11,704 nucleotides of DNA from Cytophagales bacterium (GTDB taxonomy: Bacteria > Bacteroidota > Bacteroidia > Cytophagales > ES-bin-26): the NCBI GenBank assembly GCA_014379925.1, contig JACMKY010000703.1, positions 1-11,704 on the forward strand, written 5' to 3'. Shown piece by piece: positions 1 through 6,982 of the stretch. The number at the start of each line of letters is the position of its first letter. Positions within the stretch are counted from its first letter, which is position 1. The notes beneath the pieces were generated by a model. That model worked only from the letters and a program-made list of their open reading frames with translations, made no database searches and had not been told where the DNA came from. Both the position numbers and the translations under genes were made by a program.

Positions 1-126
1 ACGATCGATGCCATTCGCGCTTACTGCGGGAAAAGACCAACCGTTTATCTGCCAACGCACGACAGTCAGTCGGCCGATCGGCTCAAGCGTCAACGGCCAA
101 CTCAGCCATTGCTCGGGGGCCGTTGA
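1..126 (+). CDS. MBL-fold hydrolase, N-acyl-homoserine-lactonase-like, C-terminal fragment (5' end off window)
   Basis: The first frame is open from base 1 and encodes 41 residues before a TGA at 124-126. The stretch KRPTVYLPTHDSQSADRL (residues 11-28) resembles the end of AHL-lactonase-type metallo-beta-lactamase-fold hydrolases, where the His of a (S/T/G)HD motif is the last zinc ligand, equivalent to His235 of AiiA, and the following residues form the final helix. Proteins of this family hydrolyse lactones or related esters with a two-metal centre. The rest of the active site, including the HxHxDH motif, lies outside the window, so the substrate cannot be judged. An intrinsic terminator lies about 125 bases downstream on the same strand and converges with the polysaccharide genes. 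The assignment rests on one short motif; another MBL-fold hydrolase is possible. Confidence 0.6.
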   Translation, partial: TIDAIRAYCGKRPTVYLPTHDSQSADRLKRQRPTQPLLGGR

Positions 127-252
127 CACTTTGGTGCCCGCGATCTTCTTTTTCGACGAATTGACATTTCTCACCACTGTCAAATCACAGTCTGCACTCC
201 GCGCCGACGCCCGTGCCCAACGAAACTGGGCTGCTTCGCAACGTTCCTTCGG

Positions 253-281
253 AAGGCCCTGAGTTACCCCAGGGCCTTTTT
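253..281 (+). terminator. Intrinsic terminator for the + strand hydrolase gene
   Basis: A 9-bp perfect stem (AAGGCCCTG at 253-261, CAGGGCCTT at 270-278) with an 8-base loop runs into a T-tract at 277-281. On the - strand no T-tract follows the hairpin, so as a terminator it points rightward and fits the hydrolase ending at 126. No separate clear terminator is seen after the convergent aminotransferase gene, which stops at 321, so this hairpin may also serve that side. Confidence 0.65.
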
Positions 282-320
282 ACCGTTCTCGTACTAGGGT
301 TACGCACCGTGCCGCCGGCG

Positions 321-1451
321 TTACCCTTTTACGTAATCGAGGTAGTGGACAATCGTTTGGCAAACCCGCTCGATTTGGTCCCGGGTGTGTTCGTGGTGAC
401 TGGGCAGGTTGAGCGCCCGGTGGTAGAGGCCGTAGGCGACGGCGTTCTCCCGCACTTCCTCGAACATGGGCAGCGAAGACAGCGGGTAGAACATGGGGCG
501 GCTATCGATGTTTTGCTCTTTAAGATAGGCCATCAGGTCCAGGTTACGCACCGCCCGCGCGGGATCGAATACGGCCGTGGGCATCCAGTAGCTGTTGCGC
601 GTGTAAGCCGGCTCGGGGTTGAGCCGGAGGCCCGGCACCGACGCCAGGAATTCCCGGTACCAACCGAAAATTTCCCGCTTCTTGTCCACCAGCTCGTCCA
701 CCCGTTCAATCTGGGCGCAGCCCATGGCGGCCTGCAGGTTCGACATCTTGTACTTGTAGCCGAGTTCCGCCATCCAGAACACCCGGTTCACCTTGGGGTC
801 CCGGCCGTGGTCGCCCAGAATCCGGACCCGTTCCATGAGGGCTGCGTCGCTGGTGACCAGCATGCCGCCTTCACCGGTGGACATGGTCTTGGCCCCGTGA
901 AAGGAGAAAACCCCGATGTCGCCGAACGTACCGGCTTTCTGGCCTTGGTAGAGGGAACCCAAACCTTCGGCGGCGTCTTCCAGCACGCGGAGACCGTGCT
1001 TCCGGGCGATCCGCATGATGGGCTCCATTTCGGCCAGGTTCCCGTAGAGGTGCACGGCGATGATGGCTTTGGTCCGGGGCGTGATGGCCGCTTCGATCCG
1101 GGCCGGGTCCAGGCACCAGCTGTCCTCCAGCACGTCCACGAACACGGGCTTGGCACCCAGGTACGTGACCGGGGCCACGGAGGCAATCCAGTTGATGTCG
1201 GGCACGATTACCTCGTCGCCCGCCCCCACGCCCATGGCGGCCAGTGCCAGGTGGATGGCGCCGGTACAGGAGGCGGTGGCCAGCGAATACGCCGAGCCCT
1301 GGTAAGCAGCGAAGGATTTTTCGAATCGTTTGATGTAGTCGTAGCAGTGATCTCCCCACCCGTTGCGGATGGCGTCGTTCACGTAGGCAATTTCCAGGTC
1401 GGTGACGGAAGGCTTGTGGATGGTAATCCGGTCGAGTTCTACGGTTTTCAT
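321..1451 (-). CDS. DegT/DnrJ/EryC1/StrS-family sugar aminotransferase
   Basis: This is a 376-residue PLP-dependent aminotransferase of fold type I, the usual length for the family that converts a keto group on a nucleotide-linked sugar to an amine. Residues 181-196 contain FSFHGAKTMSTGEGG, in which Lys188 is the expected Schiff-base lysine. Asp159 in LEDAAEG is placed to contact the PLP ring nitrogen, and SCTGAIHLAL (61-70) matches the phosphate-binding segment. The lysine motif is close to that of perosamine-synthase-like members, but the substrate cannot be fixed from sequence; GDP-4-keto or dTDP-keto sugars are both possible. It is the last gene of the - strand polysaccharide group, 60 bases after the RmlC-like gene. 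The ATG at 1449-1451 gives the normal family N-terminus. Family certain, exact substrate unknown. Confidence 0.93.
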   Translation of the reverse strand: MKTVELDRITIHKPSVTDLEIAYVNDAIRNGWGDHCYDYIKRFEKSFAAYQGSAYSLATASCTGAIHLALAAMGVGAGDEVIVPDINWIASVAPVTYLGAKPVFVDVLEDSWCLDPARIEAAITPRTKAIIAVHLYGNLAEMEPIMRIARKHGLRVLEDAAEGLGSLYQGQKAGTFGDIGVFSFHGAKTMSTGEGGMLVTSDAALMERVRILGDHGRDPKVNRVFWMAELGYKYKMSNLQAAMGCAQIERVDELVDKKREIFGWYREFLASVPGLRLNPEPAYTRNSYWMPTAVFDPARAVRNLDLMAYLKEQNIDSRPMFYPLSSLPMFEEVRENAVAYGLYHRALNLPSHHEHTRDQIERVCQTIVHYLDYVKG

Positions 1452-1511
1452 AGCTGTTTACTTTGCGTGGTGAATGGGGTCCGCCGACGGTTTACAAAAG
1501 GGTCTTTTCCG

Positions 1512-2063
1512 CTACGGGGTTACGCCCTCAAAATCCGGGTTCAGCAGGGCGTACTGCTGGTCCTTTTCCGAAACGACCGTCGGGGTCAACGGCCACTGGA
1601 TGCCCAGCGCCGGATCGCTGTACCGGATTCCCCTTTCGCTGGCCGGGTTGTAGTACGCGGAATGGTGGTAGATCAGTTGGGTATCATCCGCCAGCGTTTG
1701 AAAGCCGTGCGCGAAACCTTCGGGAATGTAGAGCATGCGCAGGTTGTCGTCGGAAAGCTCCACGGCCAGGTGCTGCCGGAACGTCGGGGAGTCCTTTCGC
1801 ACGTCCACGATCACGTCGTGGACCCGCCCCCGGACGCACCGGATCAACTTGACTTCGCAACTGGGCGGTACCTGGTAATGCAGTCCCCGCAACGTTCCCC
1901 GGAAATTGGTTACGGAATGGTTGAACTGCACGAACTCCCGGCGATGACCGATGGAGGCGAACTGCTGCTTGTCGAACGTCCGGGCAAACAGCCCGCGTTG
2001 ATCCTGGAAAGGCTCCAACTCGACGATAAACGCATCCCGGAGGGAAGTGGGAATGAACTTCAT
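1512..2063 (-). CDS. rfbC: dTDP-4-dehydrorhamnose 3,5-epimerase family protein (RmlC-like cupin)
   Basis: This 183-residue protein has the normal length and motif order of RmlC. DQRGLFARTF (21-30) is followed by GTLRGLHYQ (56-64) with the catalytic base His62, then KLIRCVRGRVHDVIVDVR (72-89), YIPEGFAHGF (112-121), the candidate acid tyrosines Tyr137/Tyr138 before NPASERGIRY, and SEKD with Asp168 as the likely partner of His62. RmlC epimerises C3 and C5 of dTDP-4-keto-6-deoxyglucose. Its start overlaps the stop of the SDR gene by four bases (ATGA), which suggests translational coupling. RmlA, RmlB and RmlD are not in the window, so it may use dTDP precursors made elsewhere or be a 3-epimerase variant that feeds the neighbouring aminotransferase. 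The fold and catalytic set are clear; rhamnose as the product is an assumption. Confidence 0.92.
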   Translation of the reverse strand: MKFIPTSLRDAFIVELEPFQDQRGLFARTFDKQQFASIGHRREFVQFNHSVTNFRGTLRGLHYQVPPSCEVKLIRCVRGRVHDVIVDVRKDSPTFRQHLAVELSDDNLRMLYIPEGFAHGFQTLADDTQLIYHHSAYYNPASERGIRYSDPALGIQWPLTPTVVSEKDQQYALLNPDFEGVTP

Positions 2064-3106
2064 TCGGCCATCGCCAGGTTATGGTCCAGCACGCCGGTAC
2101 GCATCAGGTCATTGATCACGTTGAGCCGGATCAGGTTGGAGGAACGGAAGTTGCGGTCATGAAATCCGATGCCGTGCAATCCTTCCACCAACTCCTGAAT
2201 GGTGGTGGCCAGGTTGTGGGCGGGCTGGTGGTGGGGAGCCAGTTGCCGGTACAAACCGAAATCTACGCGGTAAGAACGCTTGTCGGGCTGGGCGTCCCGG
2301 TTGATGGAGATGACGGTGCTGGGCAGGATACCCTGGATGGCCTCCGCCAGTTCCTTCACCTGGTAGTTCCATTCGTTGCTGCCCGTGTTGACGACCAGGA
2401 AGTCGCCGCTTTCGGCCGCCCGGGCCCGCGCCCAGACGATGGCCCGGGCCATGTCCTTGACGTTGATCAGGGGGCGCCAGGGGGTGCCGTCGCTGAGGAT
2501 GTTGATTTCGCCGCTGGCCACCGCGCCGGCCGTAAAGTCGTTGAGCACCAGGTCCAGCCGGAGTCGGTCGCTGATGCCGCAGGCCGTGGCAAAGCGCAGG
2601 CACGTCACCCGGAAGGAGGAATCCGCCAACCGCGCCAGGGCTTCCTCCGACAACACCTTGGACTTGGCGTAGGCGGTAAGGGGATTGAGTTCGGATTTTT
2701 CGGTACGGGCGGCATCCTGGGCGAACCCGTACACGCTGCAGCTGGAAGCAAAAACGAAGTTCCGGACCCCGTGTTCTTTGGCTTTCTCGGCAATGGCCCG
2801 GGTGGCGTGGTAGTTGATGTCCAGCGTCACTTCCTCAAACTTGTTACCGATGGGATCGTTGGAGATGGCGGACAGGTGAACGACGGTGTCGACCCCGGCC
2901 AGGATTTCTTCGGGAAAATGGCGGACATCGCCGTAGTATTGCTGATCCAGCAGGGAGTCGGCCAGGACCGGCGCGCGGCTGGTGACCAGCTTGGCGAAGT
3001 AGCCCACGTCAAAACCCAGCAGGGTAGCCCCCGGATGTACCCTTCGCAGTTCCCTCACCAGCGGGGACCCTACGTAACCCAGATTACCCGTAATTAATAT
3101 TTTCAT
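2060..3106 (-). CDS. NAD-dependent epimerase/dehydratase family protein (extended SDR)
   Basis: From the ATG at 3104-3106 the product is 348 residues. It begins MKILITGNLGYVGSPL, with the GxxGxxG NAD(P)-binding motif at residues 7-13. The SDR catalytic set is present: SSCSVYG (121-127) and YAKSK with Tyr146 and Lys150. DGTPWRPLINVKDMARAI (207-224) is typical of nucleotide-sugar epimerases and dehydratases. The frame is open 23 codons further upstream, but that extension lacks family character and would run into the terminator T-tract, so the internal ATG is preferred. The last 30 residues (FRSSNLIRL onward) form a tail seen in a subgroup of SDRs found beside DegT and RmlC genes. It probably acts as a dehydratase, 4-epimerase or ketoreductase on a nucleotide sugar, and sequence alone does not decide which. 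It is the first gene of the three-gene group 3106-321. Confidence 0.9.
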   Translation of the reverse strand: MKILITGNLGYVGSPLVRELRRVHPGATLLGFDVGYFAKLVTSRAPVLADSLLDQQYYGDVRHFPEEILAGVDTVVHLSAISNDPIGNKFEEVTLDINYHATRAIAEKAKEHGVRNFVFASSCSVYGFAQDAARTEKSELNPLTAYAKSKVLSEEALARLADSSFRVTCLRFATACGISDRLRLDLVLNDFTAGAVASGEINILSDGTPWRPLINVKDMARAIVWARARAAESGDFLVVNTGSNEWNYQVKELAEAIQGILPSTVISINRDAQPDKRSYRVDFGLYRQLAPHHQPAHNLATTIQELVEGLHGIGFHDRNFRSSNLIRLNVINDLMRTGVLDHNLAMAE

Positions 3107-3114
3107 AGCGATGG

Positions 3115-3155
3115 AGAGAGTCAAAGATGAATGCTTGGGGAACAAATCCGTCAAA
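3115..3155 (-). promoter_or_regulatory. Candidate Bacteroidota-type promoter for the SDR-rfbC-aminotransferase genes
   Basis: On the - strand, TTTG (3155-3152) is separated by 22 bases from CATCTTTG (3129-3122), one mismatch from the TAnnTTTG element of Bacteroidota promoters. Transcription would start near 3115 and leave a leader of about ten bases before the ATG at 3106. The -33 element lies inside the T-tract of the preceding terminator. The match is imperfect and the T-tract makes TTTG easy to find by chance, so the call is tentative. Confidence 0.35.
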
Positions 3156-3188
3156 AAAAAGGGTAGCAGATCCACCCTGCTACCCTTT
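3153..3188 (-). terminator. Intrinsic terminator after the GDP-mannose 3,5-epimerase-like gene
   Basis: GGGTAGCAG (3161-3169) pairs perfectly with CTGCTACCC (3177-3185) around a 7-base loop. The flanking A/T pairs extend the stem to 12 bp (3158-3169 with 3177-3188). On the - strand the stem runs into eight consecutive T residues (complement of 3153-3160). It starts 20 bases after the epimerase stop codon. On the + strand the hairpin is followed by only TTT, so its direction is clear. It separates the upstream three polysaccharide genes from the downstream three. Confidence 0.8.
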
Positions 3189-3207
3189 GAATCCGATCGG
3201 AGACTGA

Positions 3208-4185
3208 TCAGCTAACCGTTTCCAGTTGCTTGGCTACTTGCGTGGCAATCCAAGGGTAGGTTTTTTCCAGTCCCTGGCGAAGGTTGTACTTGGGTTCCCA
3301 GCCGAGTTTCTCACGGATGAGGGTATTGTCCGAATTCCGGCCCCGCACCCCCGTGGGACCGGGAATGTTCTTGATGATGACGTGCTTACCGGCAATGTCC
3401 ATCACCAGCCGGGCCAGGTCGTTGATCGAGATCATCTCTTCGGAGCCAATGTTGACCGGGCCCGAGAAATCGGACTCCATCAGCAGACGAACGGCATCGC
3501 AGCAATCTTCCACGTGCAAAAAGGAACGGGTTTGTTTGCCGTCGCCCCAGAGTTCAATCGTACCCCCTTCTTCGGTGGCGGCTACCTTGCGGCAAAGCGC
3601 GGCGGGCGCTTTTTCCTTGCCACCCGTCCAGGTTCCCTCCGGTCCGAAGATGTTGTGGAAGCGGGCCACCCGCACCTGGATGCCGTGGTTGCGGTTGTAA
3701 GCCAGGTACAAGCGCTCGCTGAACAATTTCTCCCACCCGTATTCGCTGTCGGGAGCCGCGGGGTACGCGGATTCCTCCGAACACTTGGGGTTATCGGGGT
3801 CCATCTGGTTGTGTTCCGGGTACATGCAGGCGGAAGAAGAGTAGAATATTTTCTTCACGCCCGCTAAACGGCTGGCTTCGGCGAGATTAAGGTTAATCGT
3901 CGCCGAGTTGTACATCACGGCCGCGTCGTTGTTGCCAGTAAAGATGTACCCGGCTCCGCCCATGTCGGCGGCAAGCTGGTAAATCTCCTCGATTCCTTTC
4001 ACCACTTCCCGGCAAACGACGGGATCGGTCAGGTCGCCAACTACAAACTCATCGGCGGGGGAGGGGCTGAATTCATTGTGTTTGAGGTCACAAACCCTCA
4101 CCCAGAATCCTTCGCTTTTCAGTTTTTTGACCAAGTGACCGCCAATGAAACCGCCGCCACCGCAAACGAGAACTTTCTTGCTCAT
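3208..4185 (-). CDS. GDP-mannose 3,5-epimerase-like protein (extended SDR)
   Basis: Starting at the ATG at 4183-4185 (the open frame begins two codons earlier with TTG), the product is 325 residues. It is strikingly similar to plant GDP-mannose 3,5-epimerase, which turns GDP-D-mannose into GDP-L-galactose and GDP-L-gulose. The NAD motif GGGGFIGG spans residues 9-16. AADMGGAGYI (72-81), SSSACMYPE (116-124) with Cys120, YGWEK with Tyr149 and Lys153, RFHNIFGPEGTWTGGKEKAP (175-194) with Lys192, and VRGRNSDN (280-287) match the plant segments, including the active-site Cys, Tyr, Lys and Arg. The gene starts 13 bases after the GT26 gene and is closed by a terminator. This family also holds related GDP-sugar epimerases, so substrate and product are inferred from motif conservation rather than proven. 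Confidence 0.88.
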   Translation of the reverse strand: MSKKVLVCGGGGFIGGHLVKKLKSEGFWVRVCDLKHNEFSPSPADEFVVGDLTDPVVCREVVKGIEEIYQLAADMGGAGYIFTGNNDAAVMYNSATINLNLAEASRLAGVKKIFYSSSACMYPEHNQMDPDNPKCSEESAYPAAPDSEYGWEKLFSERLYLAYNRNHGIQVRVARFHNIFGPEGTWTGGKEKAPAALCRKVAATEEGGTIELWGDGKQTRSFLHVEDCCDAVRLLMESDFSGPVNIGSEEMISINDLARLVMDIAGKHVIIKNIPGPTGVRGRNSDNTLIREKLGWEPKYNLRQGLEKTYPWIATQVAKQLETVS

Positions 4186-4198
4186 AACCAAGTAGTTG

Positions 4199-4963
4199 TT
4201 AAAGTTTAGAACGCGTTAAATTTAAGAAATTGTAATAAATAAACAAGGGAACTACCTGTACGTACCGCTTCCAGAGCCGTTGCGGTTCCACGCAGAGGCG
4301 AAAGGCCCATTCCAATCCGGCCTTTTGGAGAAAGCCCGGGGCCTGACGCACGTTGCCGATGTGAAAATCGAAGGCGGCGCCCACGGTAACGATGAAATGG
4401 ACGTTGGTGTACTGAGCGAGCCGATGGGCAAACTTCTCCTGTTTGGGGGTGCTGATTCCTACCCAGACCACATTCACATCCAGCGCATTAATCTGGTCGG
4501 CCAGCGCCCGGAACTCCCCGTCGCTCAGCTCCCGGAAGGGCGGGCAAAAGGTACCCACCACGCGGGAATTGTTGAACTTTTGGCCGCAGATGCGTTGCAG
4601 TTCCTCGGCAACCCCCGGTTTTCCCCCGCAGAAATAATGCCGAACCGGCGTATTGGCGGTGGATTCCATCACTTCCGCGAAAAAGTCGGGGCCGTAGCAC
4701 CGCTGCATTTGCTTTTCCCCCTTGAACCTTCCCACCCAAACGGTTGGCATTCCGTCGGGCAGGTTCATGTAGAAAGCAGTAAGCACGCGCTTGAGGGTCG
4801 GATCCGAGTGGGCAGTAACCAGGCCGTGCGCGCCGGTGGCGCTGATGCAATGGTTGTGCCGCTCGGAATGGCGGATTTCATCGATCACGATGCTGGCGGC
4901 CTTCCGGATGTCGCCGGCAAACATAGGAACGTCAAGCACCGATACCGATTTGAAATTTTCCAT
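4199..4963 (-). CDS. WecG/TagA/CpsF-family glycosyltransferase (GT26)
   Basis: From the ATG at 4961-4963 the product is 254 residues, the usual size for this family. NLPDGMP (67-73) contains the likely catalytic aspartate Asp70, and GPDFF follows at 91-95. The C-terminal hallmark block includes WVGISTPKQE (167-176), VGAAFDFHIGNVRQAPGFLQ (194-213), GLEWAFRL (216-223) and EPQRLWKRY (226-234), ending in a hydrophobic stretch. GT26 enzymes (WecG, TagA) transfer ManNAc-type sugars to a lipid-linked first sugar at the inner face of the membrane. The frame stays open upstream to 5071 and would overlap the sugar transferase gene by 20 bases, but that extension is basic, low in complexity and outside the family alignment. 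It sits directly after the initiating transferase, as expected for the second step of repeat-unit assembly. The donor sugar is not determined. Confidence 0.95.
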   Translation of the reverse strand: MENFKSVSVLDVPMFAGDIRKAASIVIDEIRHSERHNHCISATGAHGLVTAHSDPTLKRVLTAFYMNLPDGMPTVWVGRFKGEKQMQRCYGPDFFAEVMESTANTPVRHYFCGGKPGVAEELQRICGQKFNNSRVVGTFCPPFRELSDGEFRALADQINALDVNVVWVGISTPKQEKFAHRLAQYTNVHFIVTVGAAFDFHIGNVRQAPGFLQKAGLEWAFRLCVEPQRLWKRYVQVVPLFIYYNFLNLTRSKL

Positions 4964-5051
4964 AATGGGTAATGTGTGTATGAATCGGAAACGGTTCGAT
5001 AAGGTAACCGGATCGGAAAATCCGCTTGCCTGCCGGGCCCGCGCCACCGCC

Positions 5052-6443
5052 CTAGTACGCATTCTTTTCACCTTTAACCATGTTCCATACCGTCAGGAAG
5101 ATAATTTTCAAGTCCATCATGAAGCTCCAGTTCTCCATGTACATCACGTCGTACTGCACCCGTTTCTCCATCAGGTGCAGTTGCTTGGTTTCCCCCCGGT
5201 AGCCATTTACCTGGGCGTATCCGGTAATGCCCGGGCTGACGAAGTGCCGGAGCTTGTACTGCTGGATCACCTTGGAGTATTCTTCCAACTGGACGACCAT
5301 GTTCGGACGGGGACCTACCACGGACATATCCCCCAGCAGGACGTTGAAGAACTGGGGCAGTTCGTCGAGGTTGGATTTGCGCAGGAACCGACCGATCGGG
5401 GTTATCCTGGGGTCGTGCTTGGTGGCCTGCAATTCGGTCTGGTTGTTAGGCCGCATCGTCCGGAACTTGTAGCACTTGAAAAGCTGGTTCTTTTTACCCG
5501 GCCGCATCTGGGTGAAGAATACGGGTCCCCGGGAAGAAAGTTTGATGATGAGGGCAATCACGGGTACCACAAACGGGAAGATGGTCAGGATAACGAACAG
5601 GGAAAAGAAGATGTCGAACGTTCGTTTGATGAGTTTGTTGACCACAATCTCCAGGGGCTCCTTCCGGACAGTAATGACCGGAATGGTATCGAGGAAATAC
5701 ACGTTGGCGTTTTCCGGAACGTTCCGGCCCAGGGCGGGCACGATGCGGAAGTAGATGAAGTTGTCGTCGGCAAACCGGGCGAGTTCGTCGATCAGCGCCT
5801 GGTTTTCCATGGGCAAGGTGAAGTAAATCTCGTCAACCCCTTCCCGCAGGCAATAGTCCGGCAAATCGGCCAGCCCTCCCTTTACCAAGTCCGGGTGCGT
5901 TGGCTGATGAGCGTCGTCGAAAAAGCCCAGGAACTGATGGCTGATGGCATTGTTAAGGCGGAAGGAATCGTAAAGGGCGTTACCCGATTGTCCGGCACCC
6001 ACAATGACAATCTTCCGGGACTTACCGTAATCCAGGCTGTTGTAGTGTTTGTTGGCCACCATCAACAGCAGTCGACCGAAGCTGATCGTGATCAGCGCGA
6101 ACGCATATAGGCTACCCAGGTAGAGCAGCGGTACCTGGGCTTGACCGAGAATGGCCAGGCAGAGGAAAACGAGGGTCACGTGGAAACCGAAAGCGACCAG
6201 GATGTCCAGCAAGGTCCGGCGGTAGTTCCTGAACCGGCTGATGCGGTAGATGTTTTCGGAAAACCCCGAAACGATCCACCATACCAGGCAGAACACGATG
6301 AAAAGGTACCCGTGGCTTTCTAAAAAGCCGGCGCTTCCGAAGTGCAGCCGGTGGGACAACCAGAAAGAGAAATAAATCACCCAGAAATCAATTCCCAGGA
6401 CCAGGAACCGGGAGAGTTTGAATTGCTGCAAGTATTTTTCCAT
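5052..6443 (-). CDS. Polyprenyl glycosylphosphotransferase, WcaJ-like (undecaprenyl-phosphate sugar-1-P transferase)
   Basis: This 463-residue membrane enzyme has four predicted N-terminal transmembrane segments (about 12-30, 46-62, 78-98, 107-128). A Rossmann-like domain follows (KIVIVGAGQSGNALY, 144-158), then a membrane-inserted segment (about 278-300), and a C-terminal bacterial sugar transferase domain. Key motifs are KRTFDIFFSL (273-282), FKCYKFRTM (322-330), LRKSNLDELPQFFNVL (354-369) with the catalytic Asp360-Glu361 pair, and GDMSVVGPRP (371-380). WcaJ-type enzymes move a sugar 1-phosphate, often glucose or galactose, from UDP-sugar to undecaprenyl phosphate, the first committed step in exopolysaccharide or O-antigen synthesis. 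It is the first gene of the - strand cluster, preceded by about 540 bases without genes that probably contain its promoter. The sugar specificity is not visible from sequence. Confidence 0.95.
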   Translation of the reverse strand: MEKYLQQFKLSRFLVLGIDFWVIYFSFWLSHRLHFGSAGFLESHGYLFIVFCLVWWIVSGFSENIYRISRFRNYRRTLLDILVAFGFHVTLVFLCLAILGQAQVPLLYLGSLYAFALITISFGRLLLMVANKHYNSLDYGKSRKIVIVGAGQSGNALYDSFRLNNAISHQFLGFFDDAHQPTHPDLVKGGLADLPDYCLREGVDEIYFTLPMENQALIDELARFADDNFIYFRIVPALGRNVPENANVYFLDTIPVITVRKEPLEIVVNKLIKRTFDIFFSLFVILTIFPFVVPVIALIIKLSSRGPVFFTQMRPGKKNQLFKCYKFRTMRPNNQTELQATKHDPRITPIGRFLRKSNLDELPQFFNVLLGDMSVVGPRPNMVVQLEEYSKVIQQYKLRHFVSPGITGYAQVNGYRGETKQLHLMEKRVQYDVMYMENWSFMMDLKIIFLTVWNMVKGEKNAY

Positions 6444-6982
6444 AATAAACAGTACTACCGGATTAGAAGGTGATTAAGTCCGACGTTTTCAAAGTTGAAA
6501 GTCACGTAAAAAGGTACGCTTTGCCAAAAACCAAACTTTTATTCCAGTACCGCCCAAGAAGTAACCAACCGAGCAAAACCAAAACCAGGAGAGTTGGGCG
6601 GATTACCCGGAAAAAGACGCGTTAAAGGACTGACGTTTTGCTTGTTTGCTGCGCAGCGCATTACAGCGTTGAAGTGAAGATAAACGGAAGTAAGTATGAA
6701 ACGCACCGTTTTAATTGATTATCAGCCAGATACATCACAAATGTATCAGTTTGATCGGATGGATGTACCATTCAGCCAAAATCCGATAGCCCCAAAAGTA
6801 ATAGTTTTAGTTTACAAATGTATTACGCCAATGATAAATTTTGGTAATCTTACCTCTCATTTTTGAAAGAAAAGCCTACGGACGTTAATAGATTTGAAAT
6901 TTTGTGGCCTAAAAGCCGCAAGTAGCGCGGTTACAAGAAAGCGCGTGCCCGGGTTCCCGGCCGGTTGGACGACGGCCCGCTT
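6444..6982. other. Gene-free, AT-richer control region upstream of the polysaccharide cluster
   Basis: No convincing coding frame exists in this stretch. Its centre (about 6680-6900) is visibly richer in A and T than the flanking genes. On the - strand it contains three exact TAnnTTTG-type elements, at 6738-6745, 6793-6800 and 6815-6822, written on the + strand as CAAATGTA, CAAAAGTA and CAAATGTA. None has a TTG at the usual 17-23 base spacing, so no single promoter can be named. If one is used, the leader before the sugar transferase ATG would be about 290-370 bases. A 7-bp dyad at 6729-6747 overlaps one of these elements. No RfaH-type ops sequence or tRNA was recognised. Confidence 0.6.
6729..6747. 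promoter_or_regulatory. Dyad GATACAT-N5-ATGTATC, possible operator
   Basis: GATACAT (6729-6735) and ATGTATC (6741-6747) are perfect inverted repeats around a 5-base spacer, a spacing suited to a dimeric helix-turn-helix regulator. The right arm overlaps the - strand TACATTTG element at 6738-6745, so a bound protein could block a promoter there. The core ACAAATGTAT recurs at 6814-6823. No regulator gene lies nearby, and short AT-rich dyads also arise by chance. Confidence 0.3.

Noticed and set aside
161..183. TTGACA and TGTCAA as a possible operator or -35 element
   Set aside because: It is a 6-bp dyad with an 11-base spacer and no gene starting downstream on either strand. It is easily explained by chance.
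8..262. An 84-codon + strand open frame at the left edge
   Set aside because: It is out of frame with the lactonase-like C-terminus, has no recognisable features and runs into the terminator stem.
1452..1511. A possible promoter in the gap between rfbC and the aminotransferase gene
   Set aside because: No TAnnTTTG element was found on the - strand in this 60-base gap, so co-transcription is simpler.
213..2162. A 649-codon open frame on the + strand opposite the aminotransferase and rfbC genes
   Set aside because: It is antisense to two well-supported genes, and its Val/His/Gly/Arg-rich product has no domain character. Long antisense frames are expected in GC-rich genes.
2081..3097. A 338-codon + strand open frame opposite the SDR gene
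   Set aside because: It is antisense to a clear SDR gene, with a Gly/Val/Asp-rich composition typical of a shadow frame.
4964..5071. A 36-residue N-terminal extension of the GT26 gene
   Set aside because: The extension is basic and unlike the family, and it would overlap the preceding gene. The ATG at 4963 fits the normal family start.
4791..6110. A 439-codon + strand open frame opposite the sugar transferase
   Set aside because: It lies antisense to the WcaJ-like and GT26 genes and its translation shows no recognisable motif.
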